A program made the translations under genes and the position numbers. Shown piece after piece: positions 42,957 through 50,469 of a DNA stretch of 64,000 nt. The stretch is from contig NZ_JADCKC010000003.1 in the NCBI RefSeq assembly GCF_014982805.1, positions 124,001-188,000 of the forward strand, in the 5' to 3' direction. The DNA is from Gemmiger gallinarum (GTDB lineage Bacteria; Bacillota; Clostridia; Oscillospirales; Ruminococcaceae). Under the pieces are notes generated by a model. It was not told where the DNA came from and did no database searches. It worked only from the letters and a program-made list of their open reading frames with translations. Position 1 is the first letter of the stretch; each line of letters begins with the position of its first letter.

Positions 42957-45527
42957 TCAGCCGGTGACATCCCCACGCCCGACGCCGTAGCGCGGCGCCT
43001 CGGGCAGGGTAAACACATCGGCAAAGGCGTTGGTCGCATCGTTGATGGCCATGCGGATGCACCAGAAGGCGTCGCCGTAATCCCGCAGCACAGTGTAGCC
43101 CTGGTCGCTCAGTCCCCGCAGGGTGGCGGTATCGGTGACAAGGAGCACCGTGGCGTCCTCGGCCACATCCTTGGTCAGAAGGCTCTCGGTATAAGTTTCG
43201 GTCACGGTGCCGCTGTTCAGCAGTTTCAGATAGGACGCGCCGGTAACGGCCACCAGCTGCACCCGCTCCCCACCGGGCAGGGCGTCCAGCAGTGCGCCTC
43301 GGGTGATGTCCCCTTCCTCCAGTTCGGTCACGCCGCCGGCCAGACCCGCCGGGGTCATGACAGCATAATCCGACGGCCAGTTGGCCTGATCCGCCAGGGC
43401 CAGGTTGAGATAGGTCTCGGCCACATAGTTGCCGAAACTGATGGTGCGGTCGGCCTCCTCAAAGGTGAAGAGCTTCTGCCCGCGCACCGACTCATCCCCC
43501 GTCTCCAGGGAATCCAGGGCCGTGCGGGCGGAGTCATAGGCGGCGGCTGTCGCATCGTCAAAGGCGGAGCGGGCGGCCGTCATGGTGGACCGGGTAACCT
43601 GGGAAGCCTTGGCCGTCACGCTGCCGGAGGCGGTAAAGGTCAGTTCCAGGCACCCCACCGCATCCAGGCCGCCGCCCGCCGGGACGACAGTGATGCCGGA
43701 GGAAGAAACCTCCTCCGCCGTGCCCCCCGCGATGACCGCGTTGACGCCCAGGTCTTTCAGGTCATTCAGGATAGAAGTATAGTCGGTATCGGGGCCGACC
43801 ACGCAGACAATGGCGTCCACATTTTCGGCGCGCAGGGCCGCCACCTGCTCGGAGGCAGTCTGCTTGAGGTCGGCGGCGGTCAGGTCGCTGGCCCGGGCGG
43901 AATTGCCCAGGCTGGCCAGTGAGAAGAACCCTATGCGCTTGCCCGCCGACTTGATGACGGCATTCATGCCGTTGGTGATGCGGTTGCGGTTCCAGCTGGT
44001 GCTGCGATAGAACAGGGGCACGCCCTCGGCGTCGCGCAGATTGGAGGCCAGCGACTCACCCGAAGAGGTCACCACATCGTCCAGCAGCCGCTCGGTGCCG
44101 AAGGCCAGATCACTGGCGTCAAAGCACTGGAGATTATATCCCGCCGCCGCAAAGGCCGAGGTCATATCCATGCCGCCGGTCAGGCTGGTGGGCAGGCTGC
44201 CCTGCAGGCTGCCGCCCGCATCGATGAGGATGGCATCGTCGTTGCCCGCCTTGAGGGCTGCCACATCAGCCAGGCTGACATCCTCGTCGGTGATGGTGCC
44301 GTGCAGCGAGCCGGTGGCGTAGATGGGCACCGTGATGTCCCCCACCCGGACGACACACTCTGCCCAGGTGCGCCCGTCCGCCAGGGTGGCGGTGACAGTG
44401 CACTGACCGTCCCCCTTGGCCTGCACCACGCCTTTTTTGCTGACGGTGGCCACATCGGAGTCGCTGGTGGACCAGTAGACCTTCTGGCCGCCGTCGGTCT
44501 CGGCAGGCTCATTCAGGGTGATGGTGGCTTTGTCCCCTTTCTGCCCCAGAGACAGCTCGTTCTTGTAGGTGTCGTTGGTAAAGGTGGGCTCAATGACCTT
44601 TCCGTAGAGATCGGTGATGCCGGTCATGGTCAGGTCCTCCATGACAAAGTCGATATCCACCGTCTCACTCTGGACGCCGTAGTCGGCGCCGGGAGCCTGG
44701 TAGGTCGCCTGCCACATGGAATAGGTGCCGGTGTATCCCAGCTCGGAGGAATACCGGGCGATCCACAGCTCATCCCGCCAGGGGTCGAAGGCGGGGTCGT
44801 CAAAGCGGGCGCGCACCCAGTTGAGGGAGGCATAGATGCCCTGCCGACCGGTGTAGCCGTACTCCTCCAGCTGATCGAAGAAGGCCTGGGTCAGGGCGGC
44901 CATCTCCTCGGGGAAAAGGCCGGTGATGGAGGTGTCCTCCAGGTCATAGTAGACAGGATAGTCCAGCTTGTAGGGCTTGTCGGTATAGTCGGGCAGTTCC
45001 TCATAGGGGGACTCGATCAGACCCAGCAGCCGCGCCACATGGGCAGCCTCGCTGCGGGCCTGTTCCTCGGTGGTGGCGTAAGAGTAGAGGTAAACGCCGA
45101 AGGGAATGCCCAGTTCGGTGCAGGCATCGGCATTGCGCTCCCAGTAATCGTCGTCCTGGGTATATTCTCCCTCGCCGTTCCACTCGCTGCCGATGCCGCA
45201 GCGCAGAATGGCAAAGTCGATGCCCGCGTCCTTGGCCTTCTGCCAGTCCACCTCTCCCTGATATTTGGAGACATCGATGCCCTTGAGGGTCGCCGCCAGA
45301 ATAGGCTCCCCCGCATCATTGAAATAATACCCGGCATCGTTCTTTACCCAGGCGCCCGCACTGGTGCCCGTCTCGGGAACGGCAGGTTCTCCCTCCGAGG
45401 TCTGGGTGATGAGGAACACAACCAGACAGACCGCCACAATGACCAGCAGAGCAATGCCCGGCAGGATCAGACGCTGCCAGGGGTTGGTCTTCCGTTTGCG
45501 CTTGTATCGAATCGTTGTTTGCTTCAC
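42957..45527 (-). CDS. Surface protein: GH25 lysozyme + Big-type domain + degenerate 5'-nucleotidase region
   Basis: The 856-residue product is inferred to start with GTG (45525-45527; SD AAAGGA, ten bases). A basic stretch (IRYKRKRKTNPW) and one membrane helix at about 19-42 anchor it outside. A GH25 muramidase domain spans about 83-296: GIDVSKYQGEVDW (D85) and the YDLED motif (D195/E197) keep the catalytic acids. A Big-type immunoglobulin-like domain covers about 325-395 (VYWSTSDSDVATVSKKGVV). From 398 the order follows UshA-type 5'-nucleotidases, but HTNDLHG, DAGD and GNHEFD are replaced by ATGSLHG, DAGG and ASDLAF. The C-terminal substrate domain motif SFGNYVAETYLNLAL is preserved. It probably binds or remodels the wall; phosphatase activity is unlikely. 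Confidence 0.85.
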   Translation of the reverse strand: MKQTTIRYKRKRKTNPWQRLILPGIALLVIVAVCLVVFLITQTSEGEPAVPETGTSAGAWVKNDAGYYFNDAGEPILAATLKGIDVSKYQGEVDWQKAKDAGIDFAILRCGIGSEWNGEGEYTQDDDYWERNADACTELGIPFGVYLYSYATTEEQARSEAAHVARLLGLIESPYEELPDYTDKPYKLDYPVYYDLEDTSITGLFPEEMAALTQAFFDQLEEYGYTGRQGIYASLNWVRARFDDPAFDPWRDELWIARYSSELGYTGTYSMWQATYQAPGADYGVQSETVDIDFVMEDLTMTGITDLYGKVIEPTFTNDTYKNELSLGQKGDKATITLNEPAETDGGQKVYWSTSDSDVATVSKKGVVQAKGDGQCTVTATLADGRTWAECVVRVGDITVPIYATGSLHGTITDEDVSLADVAALKAGNDDAILIDAGGSLQGSLPTSLTGGMDMTSAFAAAGYNLQCFDASDLAFGTERLLDDVVTSSGESLASNLRDAEGVPLFYRSTSWNRNRITNGMNAVIKSAGKRIGFFSLASLGNSARASDLTAADLKQTASEQVAALRAENVDAIVCVVGPDTDYTSILNDLKDLGVNAVIAGGTAEEVSSSGITVVPAGGGLDAVGCLELTFTASGSVTAKASQVTRSTMTAARSAFDDATAAAYDSARTALDSLETGDESVRGQKLFTFEEADRTISFGNYVAETYLNLALADQANWPSDYAVMTPAGLAGGVTELEEGDITRGALLDALPGGERVQLVAVTGASYLKLLNSGTVTETYTESLLTKDVAEDATVLLVTDTATLRGLSDQGYTVLRDYGDAFWCIRMAINDATNAFADVFTLPEAPRYGVGRGDVTG

Positions 45528-45651
45528 AGTCGGCAATTCCTTTCCGCAAGAGGTGACGGGGCGTCGTCCCACCGGCCGTCTGCGGCCGGGCACAATGTAT
45601 TTGTATGCGCCGCGGCGCGTATGGATACGGCAGGGACGGTAATATGCTTAT

Positions 45652-45680
45652 ATCGTACCATTTTGTCGAATAAATTACAA
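45652..45680 (-). promoter_or_regulatory. Candidate promoter of the GH25 surface-protein gene
   Basis: On the minus strand TTGTAA (45675-45680) and TACGAT (45652-45657) are 17 bases apart. The -10 is a weak match; an A/T-rich context supports it. Confidence 0.5.
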
Positions 45681-45753
45681 TGCTGTAACCTCTTTCACGG
45701 GCTATCCTGAGGGGTTCAGAAAAATTTTACATTTCGGCAGATTTCTCCCGGCG

Positions 45754-45801
45754 AAAAAGAAAAGCCCCTGTCTCTGCCGGGCAAGCAGCAGAGACGGGGG
45801 T
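45754..45801 (-). terminator. Intrinsic terminator of the DUF1622 gene
   Basis: CCCCTGTCTCTGC (45765-45777) pairs with GCAGAGACGGGG (45788-45799); on the minus strand CTTTTCTTTTTC follows. Confidence 0.85.
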
Positions 45802-45876
45802 TGTCTCACTTTTTCCATTTTACGGAATGCGGTACGGAGAGGCCGGATATTTCCTCTACGGCAGGCGGAGAGCCGA

Positions 45877-46296
45877 TCACAGCGTGCCGCCCTCCTTGGG
45901 CTCGGAAGCCTCCTTGCGTGCATTCTGCTGGGCGCGGATCTCCCGGTACTCCTTGTTGAGGGTTGCCTCCGCCTCCGCCTCCTCATTCTTGATTTCCCAG
46001 TGAAGCAGGAAGGTCAGCGCGGCCCGCAGCACAATGATGGCGCCCACAATGGCGATCTCGCTCAGATCCCGCACCACCACGGTGCGCAGGATCTCGCTGC
46101 CCAGCTTGAATTCCAGGCAGAGGGCCATTCCCTTGGCCAGCTTGAGGCGAACCATGGGATCGTGACGGATATAATTGACCACGCCCTGCACACCGGCCAC
46201 AATGAGCACCACCACGCCCACCAGTTCAAACAGGTGAATGGCATTGCTGACCAGAATGTCCAGAAGATTCTGCATAAAAAGATCAAAGGCTTCCAC
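45877..46296 (-). CDS. DUF1622 membrane protein
   Basis: The 139-residue product has a first membrane helix (AIHLFELVGVVVLIVAGVQG), a basic cytoplasmic loop (RLKLAKGMALCLEFKLGSEI) and a second helical pair (EIAIVGAIIVLRAALTFLLHW), matching DUF1622 proteins. A charged coiled tail (EEAEAEATLNKEYREIRAQQ) follows. Function is unknown. The start is GTG at 46294-46296, eight bases after GGGAGG; the upstream in-frame codons lack an SD. It appears to stand alone with its own promoter and terminator. Confidence 0.85.
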   Translation of the reverse strand: MEAFDLFMQNLLDILVSNAIHLFELVGVVVLIVAGVQGVVNYIRHDPMVRLKLAKGMALCLEFKLGSEILRTVVVRDLSEIAIVGAIIVLRAALTFLLHWEIKNEEAEAEATLNKEYREIRAQQNARKEASEPKEGGTL

Positions 46297-46363
46297 GGCG
46301 GCATCCTCCCAAATGACTGCCCCGCACGCCGTCATTTTTGACAGGCGGAGCCGATTTGGTCAA

Positions 46364-46392
46364 ATTATAACAAGGCTCTGAAGGAATTGCAA
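46364..46392 (-). promoter_or_regulatory. Promoter of the DUF1622 gene
   Basis: On the minus strand TTGCAA (46387-46392) and TATAAT (46364-46369) are 17 bases apart, about 65 bases before the GTG start. Confidence 0.78.
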
Positions 46393-46469
46393 GTTTTTCC
46401 GTCCGGACGAAAAGATTTCCGGGAATAAGGCCGCCCGGCGTCGGCCCCGTCCATCCCCTTGCATGGACA

Positions 46470-46478
46470 TGATATAAT
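46470..46478 (+). promoter_or_regulatory. Extended -10 promoter of the flavodoxin-like gene
   Basis: TG-A-TATAAT forms an extended -10 about 115 bases before the start of the flavodoxin-like gene. No consensus -35 is visible. Confidence 0.6.
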
Positions 46479-46595
46479 AGGAATAAAGTCAGGAGAACGG
46501 GATCAGCAGACGCCCTGCGGTCAAGCTGCCGTTTTGCAGAACCGCAGGCGGCCCTGCCCAAATTTTCCCGCATTGAAATGGAGGCTGGATCTGTC

Positions 46596-47216
46596 ATGAA
46601 AGTACTTTTGATCAACGGCAGCCCGCATGAAAAAGGCTGCACCTATGCTGCTCTCGCCGAGATGGCCAAGGTCCTCAACGGGGAAGGCATTGAGACCACC
46701 ATCTTCCACATCGGCCGGGCGCCGGTGGGCGGATGCGTAGGCTGCGGCGGCTGTGCCAAGGCGGGCAAGTGCGTCTTCGGCGGTCCCGTGGCGGATGTGC
46801 TGCCTCTGGTGCAGGAGGCTGACGGTATCGTCTTTGGCGCACCGGTCCACTATGCCACCGCGGCAGCGGGCATGCTGGGCTTTATGCACCGGTTGGCCTA
46901 CTCCGCTGGACGGTATCTGCGTCACAAGCCTGCCGCTGTGGTGACCAGCGCCCGCCGCGCCGGCACCGTCAGCGCCCTGGATGCCATGATGAAGATTCCA
47001 ACCTTCTACGAGATGCCCCTGGTCAACTCTACCTACTGGCCCATGGTCCACGGCTCCAACGCCGAGGAGGCCGCCAAGGACGAGGAGGGCATGCAGATCA
47101 TGCGCAACCTGGCCCGCAACATGGCATGGGTCCTGCGCTGCATCGAGGCAGGCAAGGCCGCCGGCATTGAGGCTCCCACCGCCGAGAGCGGCAGCCGTAC
47201 CAACTTCATCCGCTGA
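46596..47216 (+). CDS. Flavodoxin-like NAD(P)H-dependent oxidoreductase
   Basis: The 206-residue product starts MKVLLINGSPHEKGCTYAAL, the FMN-phosphate loop of the NADPH-dependent FMN reductase/flavodoxin-fold family. GCVGCGGCAKAGKCVF follows, with several cysteines typical of iron-sulfur flavoproteins in anaerobes. FGAPVHYATAAAGMLGFMHR forms the second FMN loop. Likely a small flavin reductase using NAD(P)H or ferredoxin; substrate unknown. The start has GGAGG eleven bases upstream. Confidence 0.9.
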   Translation: MKVLLINGSPHEKGCTYAALAEMAKVLNGEGIETTIFHIGRAPVGGCVGCGGCAKAGKCVFGGPVADVLPLVQEADGIVFGAPVHYATAAAGMLGFMHRLAYSAGRYLRHKPAAVVTSARRAGTVSALDAMMKIPTFYEMPLVNSTYWPMVHGSNAEEAAKDEEGMQIMRNLARNMAWVLRCIEAGKAAGIEAPTAESGSRTNFIR

Positions 47217-47251
47217 TTGTTTCAACAATCCGGAAGTTTTCCACAACAAGC

Positions 47252-47294
47252 AAAAGATCCCCGTACCGGGCGGCTGCCTGATACGGGGATCTTT
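47252..47294 (+). terminator. Bidirectional terminator between reductase and ABC importer
   Basis: AAAGATCCCCGTA (47253-47265) pairs with TACGGGGATCTTT (47282-47294). Both convergent genes can use it. Confidence 0.9.
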
Positions 47295-47308
47295 GTATCT
47301 TGCAGAGA

Positions 47309-48025
47309 TTACAGCACCTTGGACAGGAAGGTGCGCAGGCGCTCGTTGTCCGGGTTGGCAAAGAACTCCTGCGGGGGGCGATCCACCTTGACCACACCTT
47401 CGTCGATAAAGATGACGCGGTTGGCCACCTCCCGGGCAAAGCCCATCTCATGGGTGACGACCACCATGGTCATGCCGCCCTTGGCCAGCTCCTTCATGAG
47501 TTCCAGAACCTCGCCCACCATCTCGGGGTCAAGGGCGGAGGTGGGTTCATCGAAGAGCAGGGCCTCCGGGTCCATGGCCAGGGCACGGACAATGGCAATG
47601 CGCTGCTTCTGGCCGCCGGAAAGCATGGCCGGGTAGGCATCCGCCTTGTCCGCCAGCCCGATGCGGGCCAGCAGGTCCATGGCCTTGGCATCGGCCGCCG
47701 CCTGGCTCATCAGGCCCAGTTTGGTGGGGGCCAGCGTAATGTTGCGCTTGACGGTCAGGTGCGGGAAGAGGTTGAAGTGCTGGAACACCATGCCCATCTT
47801 GGCACGGATCTTGTTGATATCCTTTTCCGTGACCTCTTTGTCCTCAAAGTAGACATGGCCGGAGGTGGGTTCCTCCAGACGGTTGAGGCAGCGTAGGAAG
47901 GTGGACTTGCCGCAGCCGGAAGGGCCGACCAGGCAGACAACGTCGCCCTTGTTGATGGTCAGGTTGATGCCCTTGAGGACATCCAGACCGGCATAGCTTT
48001 TTTTCAGATTCTCAACGACGATCAC
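47309..48025 (-). CDS. Amino-acid ABC importer, ATP-binding subunit
   Basis: The 238-residue ATPase of the GlnQ/polar amino acid class has Walker A ([16 protein letters not shown]), Q-loop ([18 protein letters not shown]), signature ([16 protein letters not shown]), Walker B ([19 protein letters not shown]) and H-loop ([15 protein letters not shown]). Its start overlaps the permease stop region by 14 bases. It powers the permease and binding protein encoded upstream. Confidence 0.95.
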   Translation of the reverse strand: MIVVENLKKSYAGLDVLKGINLTINKGDVVCLVGPSGCGKSTFLRCLNRLEEPTSGHVYFEDKEVTEKDINKIRAKMGMVFQHFNLFPHLTVKRNITLAPTKLGLMSQAAADAKAMDLLARIGLADKADAYPAMLSGGQKQRIAIVRALAMDPEALLFDEPTSALDPEMVGEVLELMKELAKGGMTMVVVTHEMGFAREVANRVIFIDEGVVKVDRPPQEFFANPDNERLRTFLSKVL

Positions 48026-48785
48026 TCTGTCTCATCCTCCCTTCCAGTTTGCCCAGCAGCCAGGTAAAGACCATGACCAGCACCAGATAGATGGCCGCAA
48101 TGCCAAGCAGCGGATACATGGCCTCGTACGTACGGTTCATGATGCCCTTGGCCGCATACAGCAGTTCCTTGCCGCCGATAACGGTGATGAGCGACGTGTC
48201 CTTGAGCAGGACGATGAACTCATTGCCCAAAGCAGGCAGCACCGACTTGATGGCCTGGGGAATCACAATGTTGACCATGGTGGTGGTGTAGTTGAGGCCA
48301 AGGCTGCGCCCCGCCTCCATCTGGCCGGGGTCCACGGCCATCAGACCGCCGCGGATGATCTCCGACACATAGGCGCCCGAGTTGATGCCCAGGCTCAGTG
48401 CACCGACCAGGGTATACTCGCGGCTGGACTTGAAGATGACCATGCTCATGATGAGCAGCTGGACCATCATGGGGGTGCCGCGGATGACGGTGGAGTAGAT
48501 CTTGCAGATCAGGTTGACAACGCCCAGCACCGGGTTGCGGTGGCCGGGACGCTGCTGGTCATGGGCCACGCGGATCAGCGCGACCACACCGCCCAGCACC
48601 ACGCCCAGAGCCAGAGCCATGGCTGTGACAAGCAGCGTGGTGCCCACGCCCTGAATGTACTGCTGCCAGCGGTCGCCCTCAAGAAACGCCTGATAGAATT
48701 TGACGAAGATGTCCTGCCACAGAGTGAGCTCTGTGCCGCTTTTTGCCAGATTGGACAGCGTTTCAAACTGTGCTGCCAAGTCCAT
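48012..48785 (-). CDS. Amino-acid ABC importer, permease
   Basis: The 257-residue HisM/GlnP-type permease contains the first-helix region [20 protein letters not shown]. The EAA-like loop is [20 protein letters not shown], followed by [20 protein letters not shown]. The ATG four codons after the first possible start has AAGGTGG at eight bases and was chosen. It lies 214 bases after the binding-protein gene, a gap with three hairpins, and overlaps the ATPase gene. Confidence 0.94.
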   Translation of the reverse strand: MDLAAQFETLSNLAKSGTELTLWQDIFVKFYQAFLEGDRWQQYIQGVGTTLLVTAMALALGVVLGGVVALIRVAHDQQRPGHRNPVLGVVNLICKIYSTVIRGTPMMVQLLIMSMVIFKSSREYTLVGALSLGINSGAYVSEIIRGGLMAVDPGQMEAGRSLGLNYTTTMVNIVIPQAIKSVLPALGNEFIVLLKDTSLITVIGGKELLYAAKGIMNRTYEAMYPLLGIAAIYLVLVMVFTWLLGKLEGRMRQSDRR

Positions 48786-49011
48786 GCCCACATCCACCTT
48801 TCTTTCCGGTCGGTGCCGCGCCGGGAATTTCCGGCGCTTTGGTTGATTGCCGCCATTGACGGCGCGGTCTCTGCCGCCCGGGGCGGCAACAAAAGAGAGA
48901 GCGGCCAGCCCGGCACATTGCCGGATGCGGACGCAGTCGCCCGCATGGTCGCCCTCCCCTTTCAGGCGGTATTATCCGCCTGTTGTGTCGATTGGTTCAG
49001 CTCTAGTCCGA
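48786..49011 (-). other. Hairpin-rich gap between binding-protein and permease genes
   Basis: On the minus strand three stems lie in sequence: AGGCGG/CCGCCT (48964-48981), GCCGCCC/GGGCGGC (48873-48887) and GCGCCGG/CCGGCGC (48818-48837). None has a T-run. Such hairpins often protect the 3' end of the binding-protein message or cause partial stops, raising it above the permease. Confidence 0.6.
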
Positions 49012-49875
49012 TCAGTCGGCAGTGATGTACTTGTCGATGATGGACTGGACGGTGCCGTCGGCCTTCAGCTCAGCCAGTGCGCCGTTGATGGCGTCCAGCA
49101 TCTGGGTGTTGCCCTTCTTGACGCCGATGGCGTAATCCTCATTGACATACTCGGTGTCGAGGATCTTCAGGCCGGGGTTGGCAGCGACGAACTCCTGAGC
49201 GGGAGCGTTGTCGATGACAACGCAGTCCACCTGACCGTTCATCAGGGCCTGGACAGCGGTCAGACCGTTGTCGTAGGGAGTAACGTTCTCTGCGCCGAAG
49301 CCGCCGTTCTCCACAGTGTCGGAGCAGTACAGGTCACCGGTGGTGCCGCGCTGCACGCCGATCATCTTGCCGGTCAGATCATCCACGGAAGTGATGTCGG
49401 AATCCTCAGGCACGATGACCACCTGAATGCCGGTGGCATAGCTGTCGGTGAAGTCCAGGTTGACCAGGCGGTCCTCGGTGACGGAGACGCCCGCCATGAC
49501 CATGTCGCTCTTGCCGTTCTGAGCAGCCAGCAGGGCAGAGTCAAAGTCCATATCGTCGATGCGCAGTTCCAGGCCCAGCTTGTCGGCGATAGCCTGGGCG
49601 ATCTCCACGTCGATGCCCTCGAACTCGCCGGCGTCATTGGTCATCTCGTACGGCGGGAAAGCAGCATTGGTGGACATGATGAGCATGCCTTCCTCAACGG
49701 TGGTCAGCTCACCGGCAGTGGCTGCGGACTCGGAAGTAGCCTCGTCCACCGCGGCCTCGGAGCTGGAGCTGGTATCGGCAGCGGAAGAGCTGCTGTCGGA
49801 AGAAGTGTTGCCGCTGCAGGCCGCCAGGCTCAGTGCCAGGGCGGAGGCCAGCAGGATAGAAGTCAGTTTCTTCAT
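49012..49875 (-). CDS. Amino-acid ABC importer, substrate-binding lipoprotein
   Basis: The 287-residue product has a signal peptide with lipobox (LALSLAACSGN) and a Ser/Glu-rich linker (TSSDSSSSAADTSSSSEAA). A type 2 periplasmic-binding fold of the polar amino acid family follows (LIMSTNAAFPPYEMTNDAGE, EGIDVEIAQAIADKLGLELR, VNLDFTDSYATGIQVVI). It captures the amino acid on the outer membrane face for the permease and ATPase. The exact ligand is not known. A TTGACA/CATACT promoter lies about 90 bases upstream. Confidence 0.95.
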   Translation of the reverse strand: MKKLTSILLASALALSLAACSGNTSSDSSSSAADTSSSSEAAVDEATSESAATAGELTTVEEGMLIMSTNAAFPPYEMTNDAGEFEGIDVEIAQAIADKLGLELRIDDMDFDSALLAAQNGKSDMVMAGVSVTEDRLVNLDFTDSYATGIQVVIVPEDSDITSVDDLTGKMIGVQRGTTGDLYCSDTVENGGFGAENVTPYDNGLTAVQALMNGQVDCVVIDNAPAQEFVAANPGLKILDTEYVNEDYAIGVKKGNTQMLDAINGALAELKADGTVQSIIDKYITAD

Positions 49876-49967
49876 GTTTGTTCCCTCGTGTTCTCTCTTT
49901 TTTAGTATAAGGTATGGTTTATGTGTCCCGGCACGGCAGATACCGTGTCCTCCCCGGTGACTTTATC

Positions 49968-49996
49968 AGTATGCTGCATAAAAGCTACAATGTCAA
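49968..49996 (-). promoter_or_regulatory. Promoter of the amino-acid ABC importer
   Basis: On the minus strand TTGACA (49991-49996) and CATACT (49968-49973) are 17 bases apart. Confidence 0.75.
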
Positions 49997-50327
49997 TGAA
50001 TATTTTTCAATTTTGGCAATTTGTGTAGGGGGATTGCCGGTGCGCCGCGATTTTTGTGCAGTTTTTTCGTCTGAAAACAGCCTTGTGCATACAGCTTTTC
50101 TTCTCTTTCCGCAAGGCAATTTGCGCTGCATCGTCCACGTGCCGGGAACGCGCTTTCTGTATGTTTACTCTATTGCGGGCTGGTCCGCGGGGTTTGTGTC
50201 CCCTTTTGCTTTCCCGCCGGATGCTGCCTTTTCCGACTGATATGCACTTATTTTGTATATTTATCCATATTCATGCATGTTTTCACCGTAACGGGGGAAA
50301 GGGAGCTTTTTTCCAGACCCCATCCTA

Positions 50328-50370
50328 TTGACACTCACCGTCCCCGATGCTAGACTGGGACTGCTATAAT
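50328..50370 (+). promoter_or_regulatory. Overlapping promoters of feoAB
   Basis: TTGACA (50328-50333) and TAGACT (50351-50356) are 17 bases apart. An extended -10 (TG-C-TATAAT, 50362-50370) lies a few bases downstream and may act separately. Confidence 0.78.
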
Positions 50371-50469
50371 AGGTATAAAGTGCGGCAGGAACCGCATTTC
50401 GGCGCATGCAGCAGGCGGCGCCGCAGAGAACGCGCCCGTTTTTTCGGGGCGCAGGGGGGAATTGGAAAC

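Larger units (their letters stand above)
45528..45876. other. Intergenic region between DUF1622 and GH25 genes
   Basis: It holds a candidate GH25-gene promoter and the DUF1622 terminator. No open frame of note. The transcribed GH25 leader would be about 120 bases. Confidence 0.5.
49876..50469. other. Divergent intergenic region (ABC importer / feoAB)
   Basis: Besides the promoters listed, 49900-50320 has no convincing gene; two plus-strand frames of 91 and 108 codons lack SD and similarity. 50230-50320 is A/T-rich and lies before feoAB. Confidence 0.5.

Noticed and set aside
48575-48946. 123-codon minus-strand frame between binding protein and permease genes
   Set aside because: It runs out of frame into the permease gene and covers the hairpin-rich gap; composition is random-like.
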